64,000 nucleotides of DNA from Aquisphaera insulae (GTDB lineage: Bacteria > Planctomycetota > Planctomycetia > Isosphaerales > Isosphaeraceae), in the NCBI RefSeq assembly GCF_011064615.1, contig NZ_JAALJH010000005.1, positions 62,001 to 126,000 of the forward strand, read 5' to 3'. Positions 44,943 through 54,083 of this stretch are shown in pieces (position 1 is the stretch's first letter; each line of letters begins with the position of its first letter). The translations under genes were made by a program, and so were the position numbers. The notes beneath the pieces are model-generated. The model had not been told where the DNA came from. It did not search any database and worked only from the letters and a program-made list of their open reading frames with translations.

Positions 44943-45776
44943 GTGAGACGCTTCGACCAGAGCCCGGAGTTCCGGAAGTTGCTCGATGGAGAGTCCCGTC
45001 CGTCGCTGGCCCGCATCGCCCTCGAGATCGCTGGAGACGCCTATCCCGGGCTCGACATCGAGGCCTATCTCGCGCGGATCGACGGGCTCGCCGACCGGAT
45101 CCGGCCCCGATGCGAACCGGGGGCCAGGCCCAGGAAGCTGCTCGGCCAGGTCAACTGGGCGATGTTCACGGAAGACGCCTACCGGGCCAATCAGGAGAAC
45201 TACTTCGACCCCAGGAACAGCTACCTCAACGAGGTCATGGATCGGAAGCTGGGCATCCCGATCTCCCTGTCGATCCTCTATGCCAGCCTCGCGGAACGGC
45301 TCGGCGTGCGACTGGACGGCGTCAATTTCCCGGCCCATTTCATGCTCCGCCATGGCGACGGGGAAGGGGCCTTTTTCATCGACTGCTTCCAGGGGGGCGA
45401 ATTCCTCGATCGGGACGGCTGCCTCCGCAGGCTGGAGGACCGGACGCGAACTCCGGTCGTGCTGACGGAGGAGGGCTTCGCTCCGTGCAGTCCGCGGGTC
45501 ACCATCGCCCGGATGCTTCAGAATCTCAAGGCCATCTACCTGGGTACGAGCGACTACGCCTCGTCGCTCCCGGTGCAGCGACGACTCGCCGCGCTCGATG
45601 ACGAGAGCTTCATCGAGCACCGGGACCTTGGGGTGATCTGCATCCACGTCGACCGTCCGGGAGAGGCGATCGACCCGCTCCAGGCATACCTGAACGCCAA
45701 TCCGGCGGCGGAGGACTTTGAAGACGTCGCCGCCCTGCTGAGCGTCGCCAGGCGGGTGATCGCCGGGTGGAATTGA
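44943..45776 (+). CDS. SirB1-like transglutaminase-fold protein
   Basis: A 277-residue soluble protein of the SirB1 group. The transglutaminase-like core includes NYFDPRNSYLNEVMDRKLGI, PISLSILYASLAERLGV and FPAHFMLRHG. Later residues (about 180-270) form TPR-like helices (NLKAIYLGTSDYASSL, HVDRPGEAIDPLQAYL). The family is widespread but has no settled biochemical function. The start is GTG 44943. Confidence 0.85.
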   Translation: MRRFDQSPEFRKLLDGESRPSLARIALEIAGDAYPGLDIEAYLARIDGLADRIRPRCEPGARPRKLLGQVNWAMFTEDAYRANQENYFDPRNSYLNEVMDRKLGIPISLSILYASLAERLGVRLDGVNFPAHFMLRHGDGEGAFFIDCFQGGEFLDRDGCLRRLEDRTRTPVVLTEEGFAPCSPRVTIARMLQNLKAIYLGTSDYASSLPVQRRLAALDDESFIEHRDLGVICIHVDRPGEAIDPLQAYLNANPAAEDFEDVAALLSVARRVIAGWN

Positions 45777-45931
45777 CTCGAAATCGGCACGAACCCGGAT
45801 CGCGGTTGATTTCTCCTCAAGTCGGACCGCGGATCTCGCCGATGCAGATCGAGTAGTGCCGTCGCTGACGCGCCGAGAGTGCATCCACGGATTACGACCA
45901 CCCAGAGTGAACCAGGCGCGCGATCGTGACA

Positions 45932-45950
45932 GGCGATCAGGATGATCGCC
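45932..45950. promoter_or_regulatory. Perfect 8-bp hairpin in the leader of the thioredoxin gene
   Basis: GGCGATCA and TGATCGCC pair perfectly around a 3-base loop, 58 bases before the start of the TlpA-like gene. No T-run follows. An ANTAR-type or protein target in the leader is possible but unproven. Confidence 0.35.
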
Positions 45951-46007
45951 CGCACGGATCTCAAGAAATCGCCGAGCGACCGGCACGACGAGGAGGTGTT
46001 TTCATCC

Positions 46008-47894
46008 ATGCGCCTTCAGCCGGGCTTATACTGCCTTCTCGTCTTCGCGGCCATGACCTGCGGATGCTCCCAGATGGGAGGACTTCGGACCGGGCCCGAT
46101 GACGGTTTCCACACGGTCGCCTCGGTGGGCGAGAAGCCCGTCCCGATCCGTGAAGGGACGATCGACTCCGCGGTTCGAGTCGGAGAATCCGAGCCAATCG
46201 TGGCCACACGTAGCACGCCGCGAATCTCTGGCCGCGTGTACGACGAGCAGGGGAGGCCGGTGCCGGACGCGGTCGTGCGGCTCGCGGTCGGCGGCGAGGC
46301 GGGCGGCAAGGCCGTGACGGCCACCACGGACCGATCCGGGGCCTTCACGCTCCGGGGAGTCCGCGCCGGCTCGAGCTACACCGTGGTCGCCAAATCGGAG
46401 GACGATCGCGGCCAGGCCCGGTCGGGACGGGCCGAGGTCCAGGCGCCTCAGTCCAACGTCCGGATCACGCTGAAGGGCCCGTCCGGCGATCAGGGGGCCA
46501 CAGGGAGGACCGTCAGGCCGGCTCGTCCGAGCATCGCTCCCGCGTCGAACGTGGAGGAATCGGAGCAGGAGGACGAGGCCGACGAGGTCCAACCGAAGTC
46601 GTCGTCCCCTCGGACCAGCCGCGAGGACCTGGACGCCCCGGCGCCGGAGGCGGAGGCCGTGAAGCCCGGGAAGAAACCGCGCAGCTCGCCGCGCCTCTCC
46701 ATTCCCAGCGACGTCGAGTCCGGCCCGAGCGACGCCGGGGCGGGCCGCGAGGGCGACGACGTGAATCCGCTGCCTCCGGCCCTGGACCCGCGCGATCGAA
46801 CCTCGGATGCGGCCGGTTCAGTGACCAACCGGCAGGACGAGTCCGTGGAGCTGGCCGGCCATCTCGTCGCGGAGAGCCGCAACGAGAAGCAGGTCGTGAG
46901 CAGCTTCGCGGCCGAGCCGGACTGGAACGCCGGCCGAGCCGAGCCATCCACTCCGGACGGGCCGAATCCTCATCCGCTTCCGCGCGAGCTCGTCGCCGAC
47001 CAGGGCGCCCCGGCGCAGGTATCGCCGGCGCCCGTTCCCGCTCGCGAGCTGCTTGCCCAGGCGCCGGGTGTCGGTCCCAGGAGGAGCACGATCAGGCGGG
47101 CGGGGCCGCTCCCGTCGATCGCCGCCCCGCCGGCGGAGGAGTCGGAGGTGGTCGCCAGCCTCCCCCCCCGCCCCTCGCGGTCCGCTTCGGACGCGGTGAC
47201 CAGCTCACGCCCCACGTGGGGAGAGATCTCGCTCCGGAAGCAGGCCATACCGCTCGACGAGACGCTGCTCCGGACCGCCGGAACGCCCCGGCCGACGGCG
47301 AGTGCACCGAGTCGGCCCGTCACGCCGGTGGCCGCGGCGGCGCGTCCGGCTCCGAAGGGAGTCTCGTGCGATTTCGACCCGACCGAGAATCGGCTCCGAG
47401 ACTTCTGTCTCCCGGACCTCCAGGGGCGGATGGTATCGCTCCGCGACTTCGATGCGGATCTCATCCTCCTCGACTTCTGGGGGACGACCTGCAAGCCCTG
47501 CTTCACGGCGATCCCACACCTGAACGACATCCAGAAGGTCCTCGGAGGGAAGCGGGTGCAGGTGATCGGCATCGCCTGCGAGGGGACGCCCGCCAAGGTC
47601 CGCGCCGCCAAGGTCGCCGAGGCGGCACAACGCCTCAAGATCGGCTACCCGGTGCTGGTCACGACCATGGACGGCTCGTGCCCGGTCCAGGAGGCCCTCG
47701 ACGTGCATTACATGCCGACGATGATCCTCGTCGATCGCCAGGGTCGGATCATTCGCAGAGAGCAGGGGGCCAACGAGCAGTCCCTCGCCCGCATGGATCG
47801 CTTCATCTACCGGAGCCTCGGCCTCCCGGTCCCCTGGAACCTGGACGGGCCGGACAAGCAGCTCGTCGGGCCCGCGTCGCAGCCGTCGCGGTGA
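46008..47894 (+). CDS. TlpA-like thioredoxin with regulatory-like and disordered domains
   Basis: A 628-residue exported protein. The signal segment (GLYCLLVFAAMTCGC) is followed by Cys, possibly a lipoprotein although the lipobox is imperfect. Residues 65-145 form a carboxypeptidase-regulatory-like beta domain (RISGRVYDEQGRPVPDAVVR). A 300-residue acidic/Pro/Arg-rich disordered linker follows. The C-terminal thioredoxin domain has the redox site WGTTCKPC (Cys495 and Cys498), IGIACEGTP and VHYMPTMILVD with the cis-Pro. It should reduce or oxidise protein disulfides, perhaps for cytochrome c maturation. ATG 46008 is preceded by AGGAGGTG; ATG 45942 is an alternative without support. Confidence 0.87.
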   Translation: MRLQPGLYCLLVFAAMTCGCSQMGGLRTGPDDGFHTVASVGEKPVPIREGTIDSAVRVGESEPIVATRSTPRISGRVYDEQGRPVPDAVVRLAVGGEAGGKAVTATTDRSGAFTLRGVRAGSSYTVVAKSEDDRGQARSGRAEVQAPQSNVRITLKGPSGDQGATGRTVRPARPSIAPASNVEESEQEDEADEVQPKSSSPRTSREDLDAPAPEAEAVKPGKKPRSSPRLSIPSDVESGPSDAGAGREGDDVNPLPPALDPRDRTSDAAGSVTNRQDESVELAGHLVAESRNEKQVVSSFAAEPDWNAGRAEPSTPDGPNPHPLPRELVADQGAPAQVSPAPVPARELLAQAPGVGPRRSTIRRAGPLPSIAAPPAEESEVVASLPPRPSRSASDAVTSSRPTWGEISLRKQAIPLDETLLRTAGTPRPTASAPSRPVTPVAAAARPAPKGVSCDFDPTENRLRDFCLPDLQGRMVSLRDFDADLILLDFWGTTCKPCFTAIPHLNDIQKVLGGKRVQVIGIACEGTPAKVRAAKVAEAAQRLKIGYPVLVTTMDGSCPVQEALDVHYMPTMILVDRQGRIIRREQGANEQSLARMDRFIYRSLGLPVPWNLDGPDKQLVGPASQPSR

Positions 47895-47923
47895 TCGGTG
47901 GGTGTCTTCCCACGGCCCCGACC

Positions 47924-49576
47924 TCAGGACAGCCCCGTGATCCGCCCCTCCGCGTCGACGTCGATCCGCTCGGCGGCGGGCCGCTCGGGGAGGCCCGGCA
48001 TCCGCACGAGCTCGCCCGTCAGGGCCACCAGGAAGCCGGCGCCGGCGGCGATCTCGATGTCCCGGACGTGGACGGTGAACCCCTTGGGACGGCCCCTGAG
48101 CTTGGGATTGTCCGAGAGCGAGTCCTGCGTCTTGGCCATGCAGATCGGCAGGTTGCCGTAGCCCAGCTTCTGGGCCTTCTTCAGCTTCGACTCGGCCATC
48201 TGCTGGATGCTCACCCCGGCCGCACCATACATGACGCGGCTGATCTCCTCGATCTTCTTCTCCGCGGGCCAGTCGAGCTCGTAGACGCTCTTGAGAGGTA
48301 CCTCCGGGGCGCTCGCCGCCGCGACCACCTTCTCCGCGAGCTCGATCGCGCCGCCACCCCCCTCGCCGAAGATGTTCGCCGTGGCGCAGGCGACGCCGCG
48401 ATCGTGGCAGTATGCGTGGACCACCGCGAGCTCGTCCGCGGTGTCGGTCCCGAACTGGTTGATCGCGACCACGATCGGCTTGCCGAAGAAGCTGGCGCTG
48501 TCGAGATGCGCCGCCAGGTTCACGAGCCCGCGCTCGACGGCCTCGGGATTCGGCTCGCTCGTCGAGGCGAGCGCCACGCCGCCGTGCATCTTGAGGGCCC
48601 GGATCGTGGCCACGATCACGACGGCGGCCGGGTTGAGCCCCGCCGTCCGGCACTTGAGGTCGAAGAACTTCTCGCCCCCCAGGTCAAAGGCGAAGCCCGC
48701 CTCGGTGACCGCGTAGTCCGCCAGGCCGAGCGCCATCTTGGTGGCGACGACCGAATTGCAGCCGTGGGCGATGTTCGCGAACGGGCCGCCGTGGACGAAC
48801 GCCGGCACCGATTCGGTCGACTGGACCAGGTTCGGCAGGATCGCCTCGTTGAGGATCGCGGCCATGGAGCCGACCACCCGGAGATCCTTGGCGTGGATGG
48901 GCTCGCCCCCCTTTGTGTAGCCGATCAGGATCCGGTCGAGCCGCCGCCGGAGGTCCTCTCGGGAGTCGGCCAGGCAGAGGATCGCCATCACCTCACTGGC
49001 GGCGGTGATGTCGAAACCGCTCTCACGCGGGATCCCCTGGGCCCGGCCGCCCAGGCCGAGGACGATCTGACGCAGGGCCCGATCGTTCATGTCGAGCACC
49101 CGCTTCCACATCACCTTGGTCGGGTCGATCTCGGTGTCGCGGAAGTGGATCCGGTTGTCGATCGCCGCCGCGAGCAGGTTGTGGGCCGCGGTGATCGCGT
49201 GGAAGTCCCCCGTGAACTGGAGGTTGATGGTGTTCGACGGCTCGACCCGGCTGGCGCCGCCGCCGGTGGCCCCCCCCTTGCGGCCGAAGACCGGGCCCAT
49301 CGAGGGCTGCCGGAGCGCCAGCGCGACCCGCTTGCCGATCCGCCGCAGCCCCTGCGCCAGGCCGATCGACGTGGTGGTCTTCCCCTCGCCGGCCGGCGTC
49401 GGCGTGATCGCCGAGACCAGGATGAGCTTGCCGGGCTTTCGTCCCACGGCCGCCGCCGCCTCGAGCCGGACCTTCGCCTTGTCGCGGCCGTAGGGCTCGA
49501 GGAAGCTCTCGGAGAGGTCCAGGTCGCGGGCCACGTCCCCGATCGGCCGGAGTCCGTGTTCGACGTTGCGAGCCAT
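47924..49576 (-). CDS. fhs: Formate-tetrahydrofolate ligase
   Basis: Joins formate to tetrahydrofolate with ATP to give 10-formyl-THF, a one-carbon-pathway enzyme. The 550 residues match the family. Visible parts are the P-loop TPAGEGKTTTSIGLAQ (about 59-74), RQPSMGPVFGRKGGATGGG, and FVHGGPFANIAHGCNSVVA. The end includes EVPLKSVYELDWP and GAGFLVALTGELVRMPGLP. It is cytoplasmic and expected to be a tetramer. No other folate or Wood-Ljungdahl gene is nearby, so it most likely supplies purine and formyl-Met synthesis or formate assimilation. It lies 14 bp after the first DUF983 gene on the same strand. Confidence 0.97.
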   Translation of the reverse strand: MARNVEHGLRPIGDVARDLDLSESFLEPYGRDKAKVRLEAAAAVGRKPGKLILVSAITPTPAGEGKTTTSIGLAQGLRRIGKRVALALRQPSMGPVFGRKGGATGGGASRVEPSNTINLQFTGDFHAITAAHNLLAAAIDNRIHFRDTEIDPTKVMWKRVLDMNDRALRQIVLGLGGRAQGIPRESGFDITAASEVMAILCLADSREDLRRRLDRILIGYTKGGEPIHAKDLRVVGSMAAILNEAILPNLVQSTESVPAFVHGGPFANIAHGCNSVVATKMALGLADYAVTEAGFAFDLGGEKFFDLKCRTAGLNPAAVVIVATIRALKMHGGVALASTSEPNPEAVERGLVNLAAHLDSASFFGKPIVVAINQFGTDTADELAVVHAYCHDRGVACATANIFGEGGGGAIELAEKVVAAASAPEVPLKSVYELDWPAEKKIEEISRVMYGAAGVSIQQMAESKLKKAQKLGYGNLPICMAKTQDSLSDNPKLRGRPKGFTVHVRDIEIAAGAGFLVALTGELVRMPGLPERPAAERIDVDAEGRITGLS

Positions 49577-49589
49577 GTGCGGGGCATCC

Positions 49590-49970
49590 TCAGGGGGTGG
49601 AATGAGGGTCGGAATCCGGTCGGTCGACGGGATCGACCCACTGATCGAAGTGGATCCAGAGCGTCCGGGAATACTGCCAGAACCAGGGGATGAGCGGCAC
49701 GCAGAGCACCCACGCCAGGAGGACCAGCCGGAAGAGCGACCAGTCCCGCAGGAACAGGTACTCGATCCCGGTCAGGAGCGTGATGAACGGCACCGCCAGA
49801 GCATAGCTGACGTACATGGCGCCGGTGAAGTACCCCGGCTGGCCGCGATCGAAGTCGTGGCCGCAACCGGGACAATTCTCGTGCATCGACAACGGCCCGG
49901 CGAAGATCCGGTGCCCGCAGAACGGGCAGCCTCGACGGAGGAGGGTCGGTAAGTCGAAGAGATATCTCAT
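49590..49970 (-). CDS. DUF983 membrane protein (paralogue 1)
   Basis: A 126-residue membrane protein. The N-terminus has two CxxC knuckles (RRGCPFCG and NCPGCGHDFDR), a likely zinc site, then two hydrophobic helices (about 52-72 and 78-98). The central phrase GYFTGAMYVSYALAVPF is typical of DUF983. Its start overlaps the stop of the upstream paralogue by ATGA, so the two are translationally coupled. Function unknown. Confidence 0.85.
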   Translation of the reverse strand: MRYLFDLPTLLRRGCPFCGHRIFAGPLSMHENCPGCGHDFDRGQPGYFTGAMYVSYALAVPFITLLTGIEYLFLRDWSLFRLVLLAWVLCVPLIPWFWQYSRTLWIHFDQWVDPVDRPDSDPHSTP

Positions 49971-50356
49971 CGCCGCCGCCTGGCGTGGGGCCCGCGGAAC
50001 CCGCGGTCCACCGGATCGACCGAGTGGTCCAGGTGGATCCAGAACGTCCGCGAGAACTGCCAGATCCAGGGCGTCAGCGAGAGGCAGAGGCAGCCCGCCG
50101 CCGCCGTCGCCGCCATCAGCGACCAGTTCGGAAAGATCCAATGGACCAGCGCCAGGAGAAAGACCACGAGCGGGAAGCAAATCACCGATCCCAGCGACAT
50201 GGCCCCGGTGAAGTAACCCGCCTCCCCCCGGTCGAACAGGAAGCGGCAGCCGTGGCAGTTCACGGGCATGGAGAGCAAGCCCGAGAACATGCACCGGCCG
50301 CATCGCGGGCAGCCGCGTCGGAGCAGCGTTCGGGTCCTGAGGACGTGCTTCTTCAC
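49967..50356 (-). CDS. DUF983 membrane protein (paralogue 2)
   Basis: A 129-residue membrane protein of the same family as its downstream neighbour, sharing LLRRGCPRCG, GYFTGAM and the ending FSRTFWIHLDHSVDPVDR. The second knuckle is NCHGCRFLFDR. It begins with a GTG at 50356, 10 bp after the S9 peptidase gene, and ends in an ATGA overlap. The pair looks like a recent tandem duplication. Confidence 0.85.
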   Translation of the reverse strand: MKKHVLRTRTLLRRGCPRCGRCMFSGLLSMPVNCHGCRFLFDRGEAGYFTGAMSLGSVICFPLVVFLLALVHWIFPNWSLMAATAAAGCLCLSLTPWIWQFSRTFWIHLDHSVDPVDRGFRGPHARRRR

Positions 50357-50366
50357 GCGCCGTGAC

Positions 50367-52445
50367 CTACTTCAGGTAATGAGCCAGCCAGTCGTGGACC
50401 TCTCTCCACCAGACGATGCGGTTCTGCGGCTTGGCGATCCAGTGCCCCTCGTCGGGGAACCAGACGTAACGGCTCGGCACGCCCAGCCGCTGGAGGCAGG
50501 TGAACATCCCCAGTCCCTGGGCGTCCGGGACCCGGAAGTCGAGCGCCCCGTGGATCACCAGGGTCGGCGTCCGGAAGTTGCGGGCGTAGGTGCTCGGCGA
50601 CCGTTCCCGGTAATGCTCCGCCCGGTCCCACGGGAAGCCGCCGTATTCCCACTCGGGGAACCAGAGCTCCTCCGTCGTCCCGTACATGCTCACCAGGTCG
50701 AAGACGCCGGCGTGGCTGATCAGGGCCTTGAACCGGTCGGTGTGCCCGCAGATCCAATTGACCATGAATCCGCCGTAAGAGCCCCCGGCCGCGGCGACCT
50801 TCGTCCGGTCCAGGAACGGGTAATGTTCCAGCGCGTGATCGAGCCCCTTCATGAGGTCCTCGTAGACCTTGCCGGTCCAGTCCCGGCTGATCTGGTCGGT
50901 GAACCTCTGGCCGAAGCCGGTCGATCCGCGTGGGTTGATGGCAACGACGACGTAGCCCGGAGCGGCGAAGGACTGGTAGTTCCATCGGCCGTGCCACTCG
51001 TCGTGCCAGGCCCCCTGGGGACCGCCGTGGATCAGGAAGACGACCGGGTAGTTCTTCTTGGGATCGAATCCGGGGGGGCGGATGAGCCAGCCCTGGACCT
51101 TGTCGCGATCGGCCCCCTCGAACGTGAACGACTCCGCGGCCGGCAGGTCGAGCTGCGAGACGAGCGCGGCGTTGTGCGACGTCAGGGCAGAGGCCTTGGG
51201 CTTGCCCTCCTCGAAGAGGTAGACCTCGGCGGGCACGTTCGCCGCATGATGGATGAAGGCCATCCGGGTCGCCTCGGGGCCGATCGAGAGGGAGTTGCTC
51301 ACCCCACCGGTCACCGGCCGGCCCGTCATCCGGTCCCGGCTCTCGGCCGGCTCGCGGAGGCGGAAGACGACCACGGGCTCGGTCCCCTGGCTGTCGATCA
51401 CGGCCGCGATCGAGGTGGCGTTCCTCCACGCGTACGACTGCACGGATCGGTCCAGGTACGAGCTGACGTCCAGGGTCTCGCTGCCGTCGCGCTTCCAGGC
51501 CTTCAGGACCCAGAGGTCGGCCTCGAAGCCGGCCCTCGCCTGGCTGACGAACGAGAGCCAGAGGCCGTCCGGAGAGTACGCCGGCTGGGCGTCGGCGCCC
51601 GGGTTCGAGGCCGTCACGTTCTTCGGCTCGCCGCCGTCCGCGGGGATCACCCAGATGTCGCTGTTGGTCGACCAGGCGCCGTCCTTGAGGGGCTCGGCCG
51701 TGAAGGCCAGCTCCTTGCCGTCGGGCGACCAGGCGTAGCCCTCGGAGCCGCCGAACGGGCCGGGGGGCGTGTTGACCTCGAGCTTGGGGGTCAGGTCGCG
51801 CGCGACGCCGGTCGCCGCGTCGGCGACGAAGAGATGGCTCCGTTTCCCTTCGTCCCAGGCGTTCCAGTGGCGGATCATCAGGCGGTCATAGGTCCGGACC
51901 TTGCTCTTGGCCTCGCCCTTCTCCTTGTCCTTGGCGGCGGTCTGCTCGGGCGAGAGCCCGGGGAAGACCTCGGCCGTGAAGGCGATGCGGTCCCCCTTCG
52001 GCGACCAGATCGGGCCGGAGACGTCGATCGGCAGCTTCGTCAGTTGCCGGGCCTCGCCGCCGTCGGCCACCGGCAGCAGCCAGACCTGCGACGAGCCCCC
52101 CCGGCCGGAGACGAACGCGATCGTCTTGCCGTCGGGGCTCCATCGCGGCTGGTTGTTCGTCCCCGGCGACGTCGTCAGTTGCCGGGGCTCGCCCCCCGCC
52201 GCGGGCACCAGCCAGAGGCTGCTGTTGGTCTTGTCCGTCGCCCGGTCGAGCTCGGAGACGACGTAGACCACGGAGTCGCCGTCCGGCGAGATCTGGGGAT
52301 CGGCGACCCCCTTGACGGCGAGCAGGTCGTCGATGGTCAGGGGCCGGCCTCCAGCCATGGCGAATCCTTGGGCAAGGGTGATGATCAGCGCGACCGTCAG
52401 GGATGACGTGAGACGCACGATCGATCCGCATCGATCCATTTGCAT
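50367..52445 (-). CDS. S9-family peptidase (DPP/acylaminoacyl-peptidase-like), exported
   Basis: A 692-residue exported serine peptidase. The signal peptide covers about 10-31. A seven-bladed WD-like beta-propeller follows with repeats such as QISPDGDSVVYVVSEL, RWSPDGKTIAFVSGR and AWSPDGKELAFTAEP. The C-terminal alpha/beta-hydrolase has the catalytic Ser near 555 (GGSYGGFMVNWI), Asp in GALDFRVPD and His in PDEGHWI. It cleaves small peptides that reach the propeller cavity. ATG 52445 is preceded by GAGGATC. The POT-family transporter gene lies just upstream on the same strand, so uptake and hydrolysis of peptides are probably linked. Confidence 0.93.
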   Translation of the reverse strand: MQMDRCGSIVRLTSSLTVALIITLAQGFAMAGGRPLTIDDLLAVKGVADPQISPDGDSVVYVVSELDRATDKTNSSLWLVPAAGGEPRQLTTSPGTNNQPRWSPDGKTIAFVSGRGGSSQVWLLPVADGGEARQLTKLPIDVSGPIWSPKGDRIAFTAEVFPGLSPEQTAAKDKEKGEAKSKVRTYDRLMIRHWNAWDEGKRSHLFVADAATGVARDLTPKLEVNTPPGPFGGSEGYAWSPDGKELAFTAEPLKDGAWSTNSDIWVIPADGGEPKNVTASNPGADAQPAYSPDGLWLSFVSQARAGFEADLWVLKAWKRDGSETLDVSSYLDRSVQSYAWRNATSIAAVIDSQGTEPVVVFRLREPAESRDRMTGRPVTGGVSNSLSIGPEATRMAFIHHAANVPAEVYLFEEGKPKASALTSHNAALVSQLDLPAAESFTFEGADRDKVQGWLIRPPGFDPKKNYPVVFLIHGGPQGAWHDEWHGRWNYQSFAAPGYVVVAINPRGSTGFGQRFTDQISRDWTGKVYEDLMKGLDHALEHYPFLDRTKVAAAGGSYGGFMVNWICGHTDRFKALISHAGVFDLVSMYGTTEELWFPEWEYGGFPWDRAEHYRERSPSTYARNFRTPTLVIHGALDFRVPDAQGLGMFTCLQRLGVPSRYVWFPDEGHWIAKPQNRIVWWREVHDWLAHYLK

Positions 52446-52485
52446 GAAATCAGATCCTCACGAACGGTGAAAGACCATGGTGGGG

Positions 52486-53967
52486 TCAGACGCCGGGCAT
52501 GGCACGTTTCAGGGGCCTGAGCAGGACCAGGAGGACGACCGACATCCCGAGTGCGCAGAGGCAGCAGAGCAGCCAGAAGGACGAGTGATACCAGGGATCC
52601 CAGAACATCCCGATGGCCGTCAGCTTGTTGCCGATCGCGGTGGCGACGAACCAGCCCCCCATCATCAGCCCGCGCATCCGGACCGGGGCCACCTTGGAGA
52701 CGAGCGAGAGGCCCATCGGGCTGAGCATCAGCTCGCCCAGCGAGATGACCATGTAGGCGGAGATGAGCCAGGCCGGAGAGACGCGATGCTGCTCCACCAG
52801 GAAGCCCCCCTTGGCGTCCCTCAGCAAATTGCCCGCCTGGTCGGTCAGGAAGGTCTGGTCGCCGCCCAGCTTCGCCGCGATGTAGAGGATGAAGAATGCC
52901 AGGCTCGTCAGCAGCATGCCGAAGAGCATCTTCACGGGGGTCGACGGCTCCAGGCCCCGACGGTTCAGCCAGCCCCAGAAGGCGACCAGCGGGAGCGTGA
53001 GGGTCACGATCCAGAACGCGTTGATGGAATTCGAGACCACGCCGGAGACCTTCCAGTCCGTGTTCTCGTCGGCCCAGTAGGTCATCGTGCTCCCGTTTTG
53101 ATGGAAGACCATCCAGAAGACGATCACGATGCCGTAGACGGTGATCAGGGCAAGGATCCGGTTCTTCTCCGGGACCTTGTCGAGCTCGGAAACCTCCGAC
53201 ACCGGGGCGAGGTCCTCCGAGAGGGCCATCTCCGCCGACGGCCGATCTGGTGCCGAGTGATGCCGCTCCACGATCGCGAGCTTCTTGTAGAGGACCGCGA
53301 ACAGGATCGTGCCGATGGTCATCCCGATGGCCGCGGCGTTGAAGGCCGCGAGGAACGCGCTCCGCAAGGCCGCGGCCTGGGCCGGATCGGTCAGCGGCCC
53401 CTTCTTGGCCAGCTCCAGCACCTCGTTCCCGGCGATCGTCTGCAAGAGGACCTCGGCCACGATCGGGGCGAGCAGGGCCCCGACGTTGATCCCCATGTAG
53501 AAGATGTTGTAGGCCGAGTCCTTCAACCGGCTCCCCGCCGGGTAGAGGTTGCCGACCATGGTCGAGATGTTCGGCTTGAAGAAGCCGTTGCCCGCGAAGA
53601 TCAGCGCCAGCGCGGGATAATAGGTCTCGATGGCCCCTCGGCCCAGGAGCGCGTAACCCAGCACGAAGAAGACGCCACCGATCAGGACGCTGCGGCGATA
53701 TCCGAGGTATCGGTCCGCCAGCCAGCCTCCCACGAGCGGGGTCAGGTAGACGAACATCAGGTAGTACGACCAGAGGTTGGTGGCGTGCTCTCGCGTCCAG
53801 CCGAAGCCTCCGCGCTGGAGATAGAGCGTCATGATCGCGGCGGCCGTGTAGAAACCGAAGCGTTCCCACATCTCGGTCGCGAAGAGGGCATAGAGGCCCC
53901 AGGGGTGCCGTTCCTTGCCGGAAGCCGTACCAACTTCCCCGTCCGCGACGCTCGCCGGTTGCGACAT
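52486..53967 (-). CDS. POT-family proton-coupled peptide transporter
   Basis: A 493-residue integral membrane protein of the proton-dependent oligopeptide (POT/PTR) family. The family signature ExxERFxFY is present at Glu32-Tyr40 (EMWERFGFY), with LVGGWLADRYLGYRR and GNGFFKPNISTMVG further on. About 12-14 hydrophobic helices are visible. It imports di- and tripeptides with protons. The ribosome-binding site AGAGGA fits ATG 53967. It is 40 bp upstream of the S9 peptidase gene. Confidence 0.94.
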   Translation of the reverse strand: MSQPASVADGEVGTASGKERHPWGLYALFATEMWERFGFYTAAAIMTLYLQRGGFGWTREHATNLWSYYLMFVYLTPLVGGWLADRYLGYRRSVLIGGVFFVLGYALLGRGAIETYYPALALIFAGNGFFKPNISTMVGNLYPAGSRLKDSAYNIFYMGINVGALLAPIVAEVLLQTIAGNEVLELAKKGPLTDPAQAAALRSAFLAAFNAAAIGMTIGTILFAVLYKKLAIVERHHSAPDRPSAEMALSEDLAPVSEVSELDKVPEKNRILALITVYGIVIVFWMVFHQNGSTMTYWADENTDWKVSGVVSNSINAFWIVTLTLPLVAFWGWLNRRGLEPSTPVKMLFGMLLTSLAFFILYIAAKLGGDQTFLTDQAGNLLRDAKGGFLVEQHRVSPAWLISAYMVISLGELMLSPMGLSLVSKVAPVRMRGLMMGGWFVATAIGNKLTAIGMFWDPWYHSSFWLLCCLCALGMSVVLLVLLRPLKRAMPGV

Positions 53968-54083
53968 GTCTAGTCCTCTGGTTGCCGTTCCTCGCTGGGT
54001 GGCACCAGATTACTCAATCGTCGACACAAACCCAAGCCCATCGCGAGCCTCGGAGTTCGAGGCTGGACGGCGTCCGGTCCGGT

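Noticed and set aside
45942..46007. Upstream ATG extending the thioredoxin protein by 22 residues
   Set aside because: It lies inside a hairpin, has no ribosome-binding site and would bury the signal peptide; ATG 46008 has AGGAGGTG upstream.
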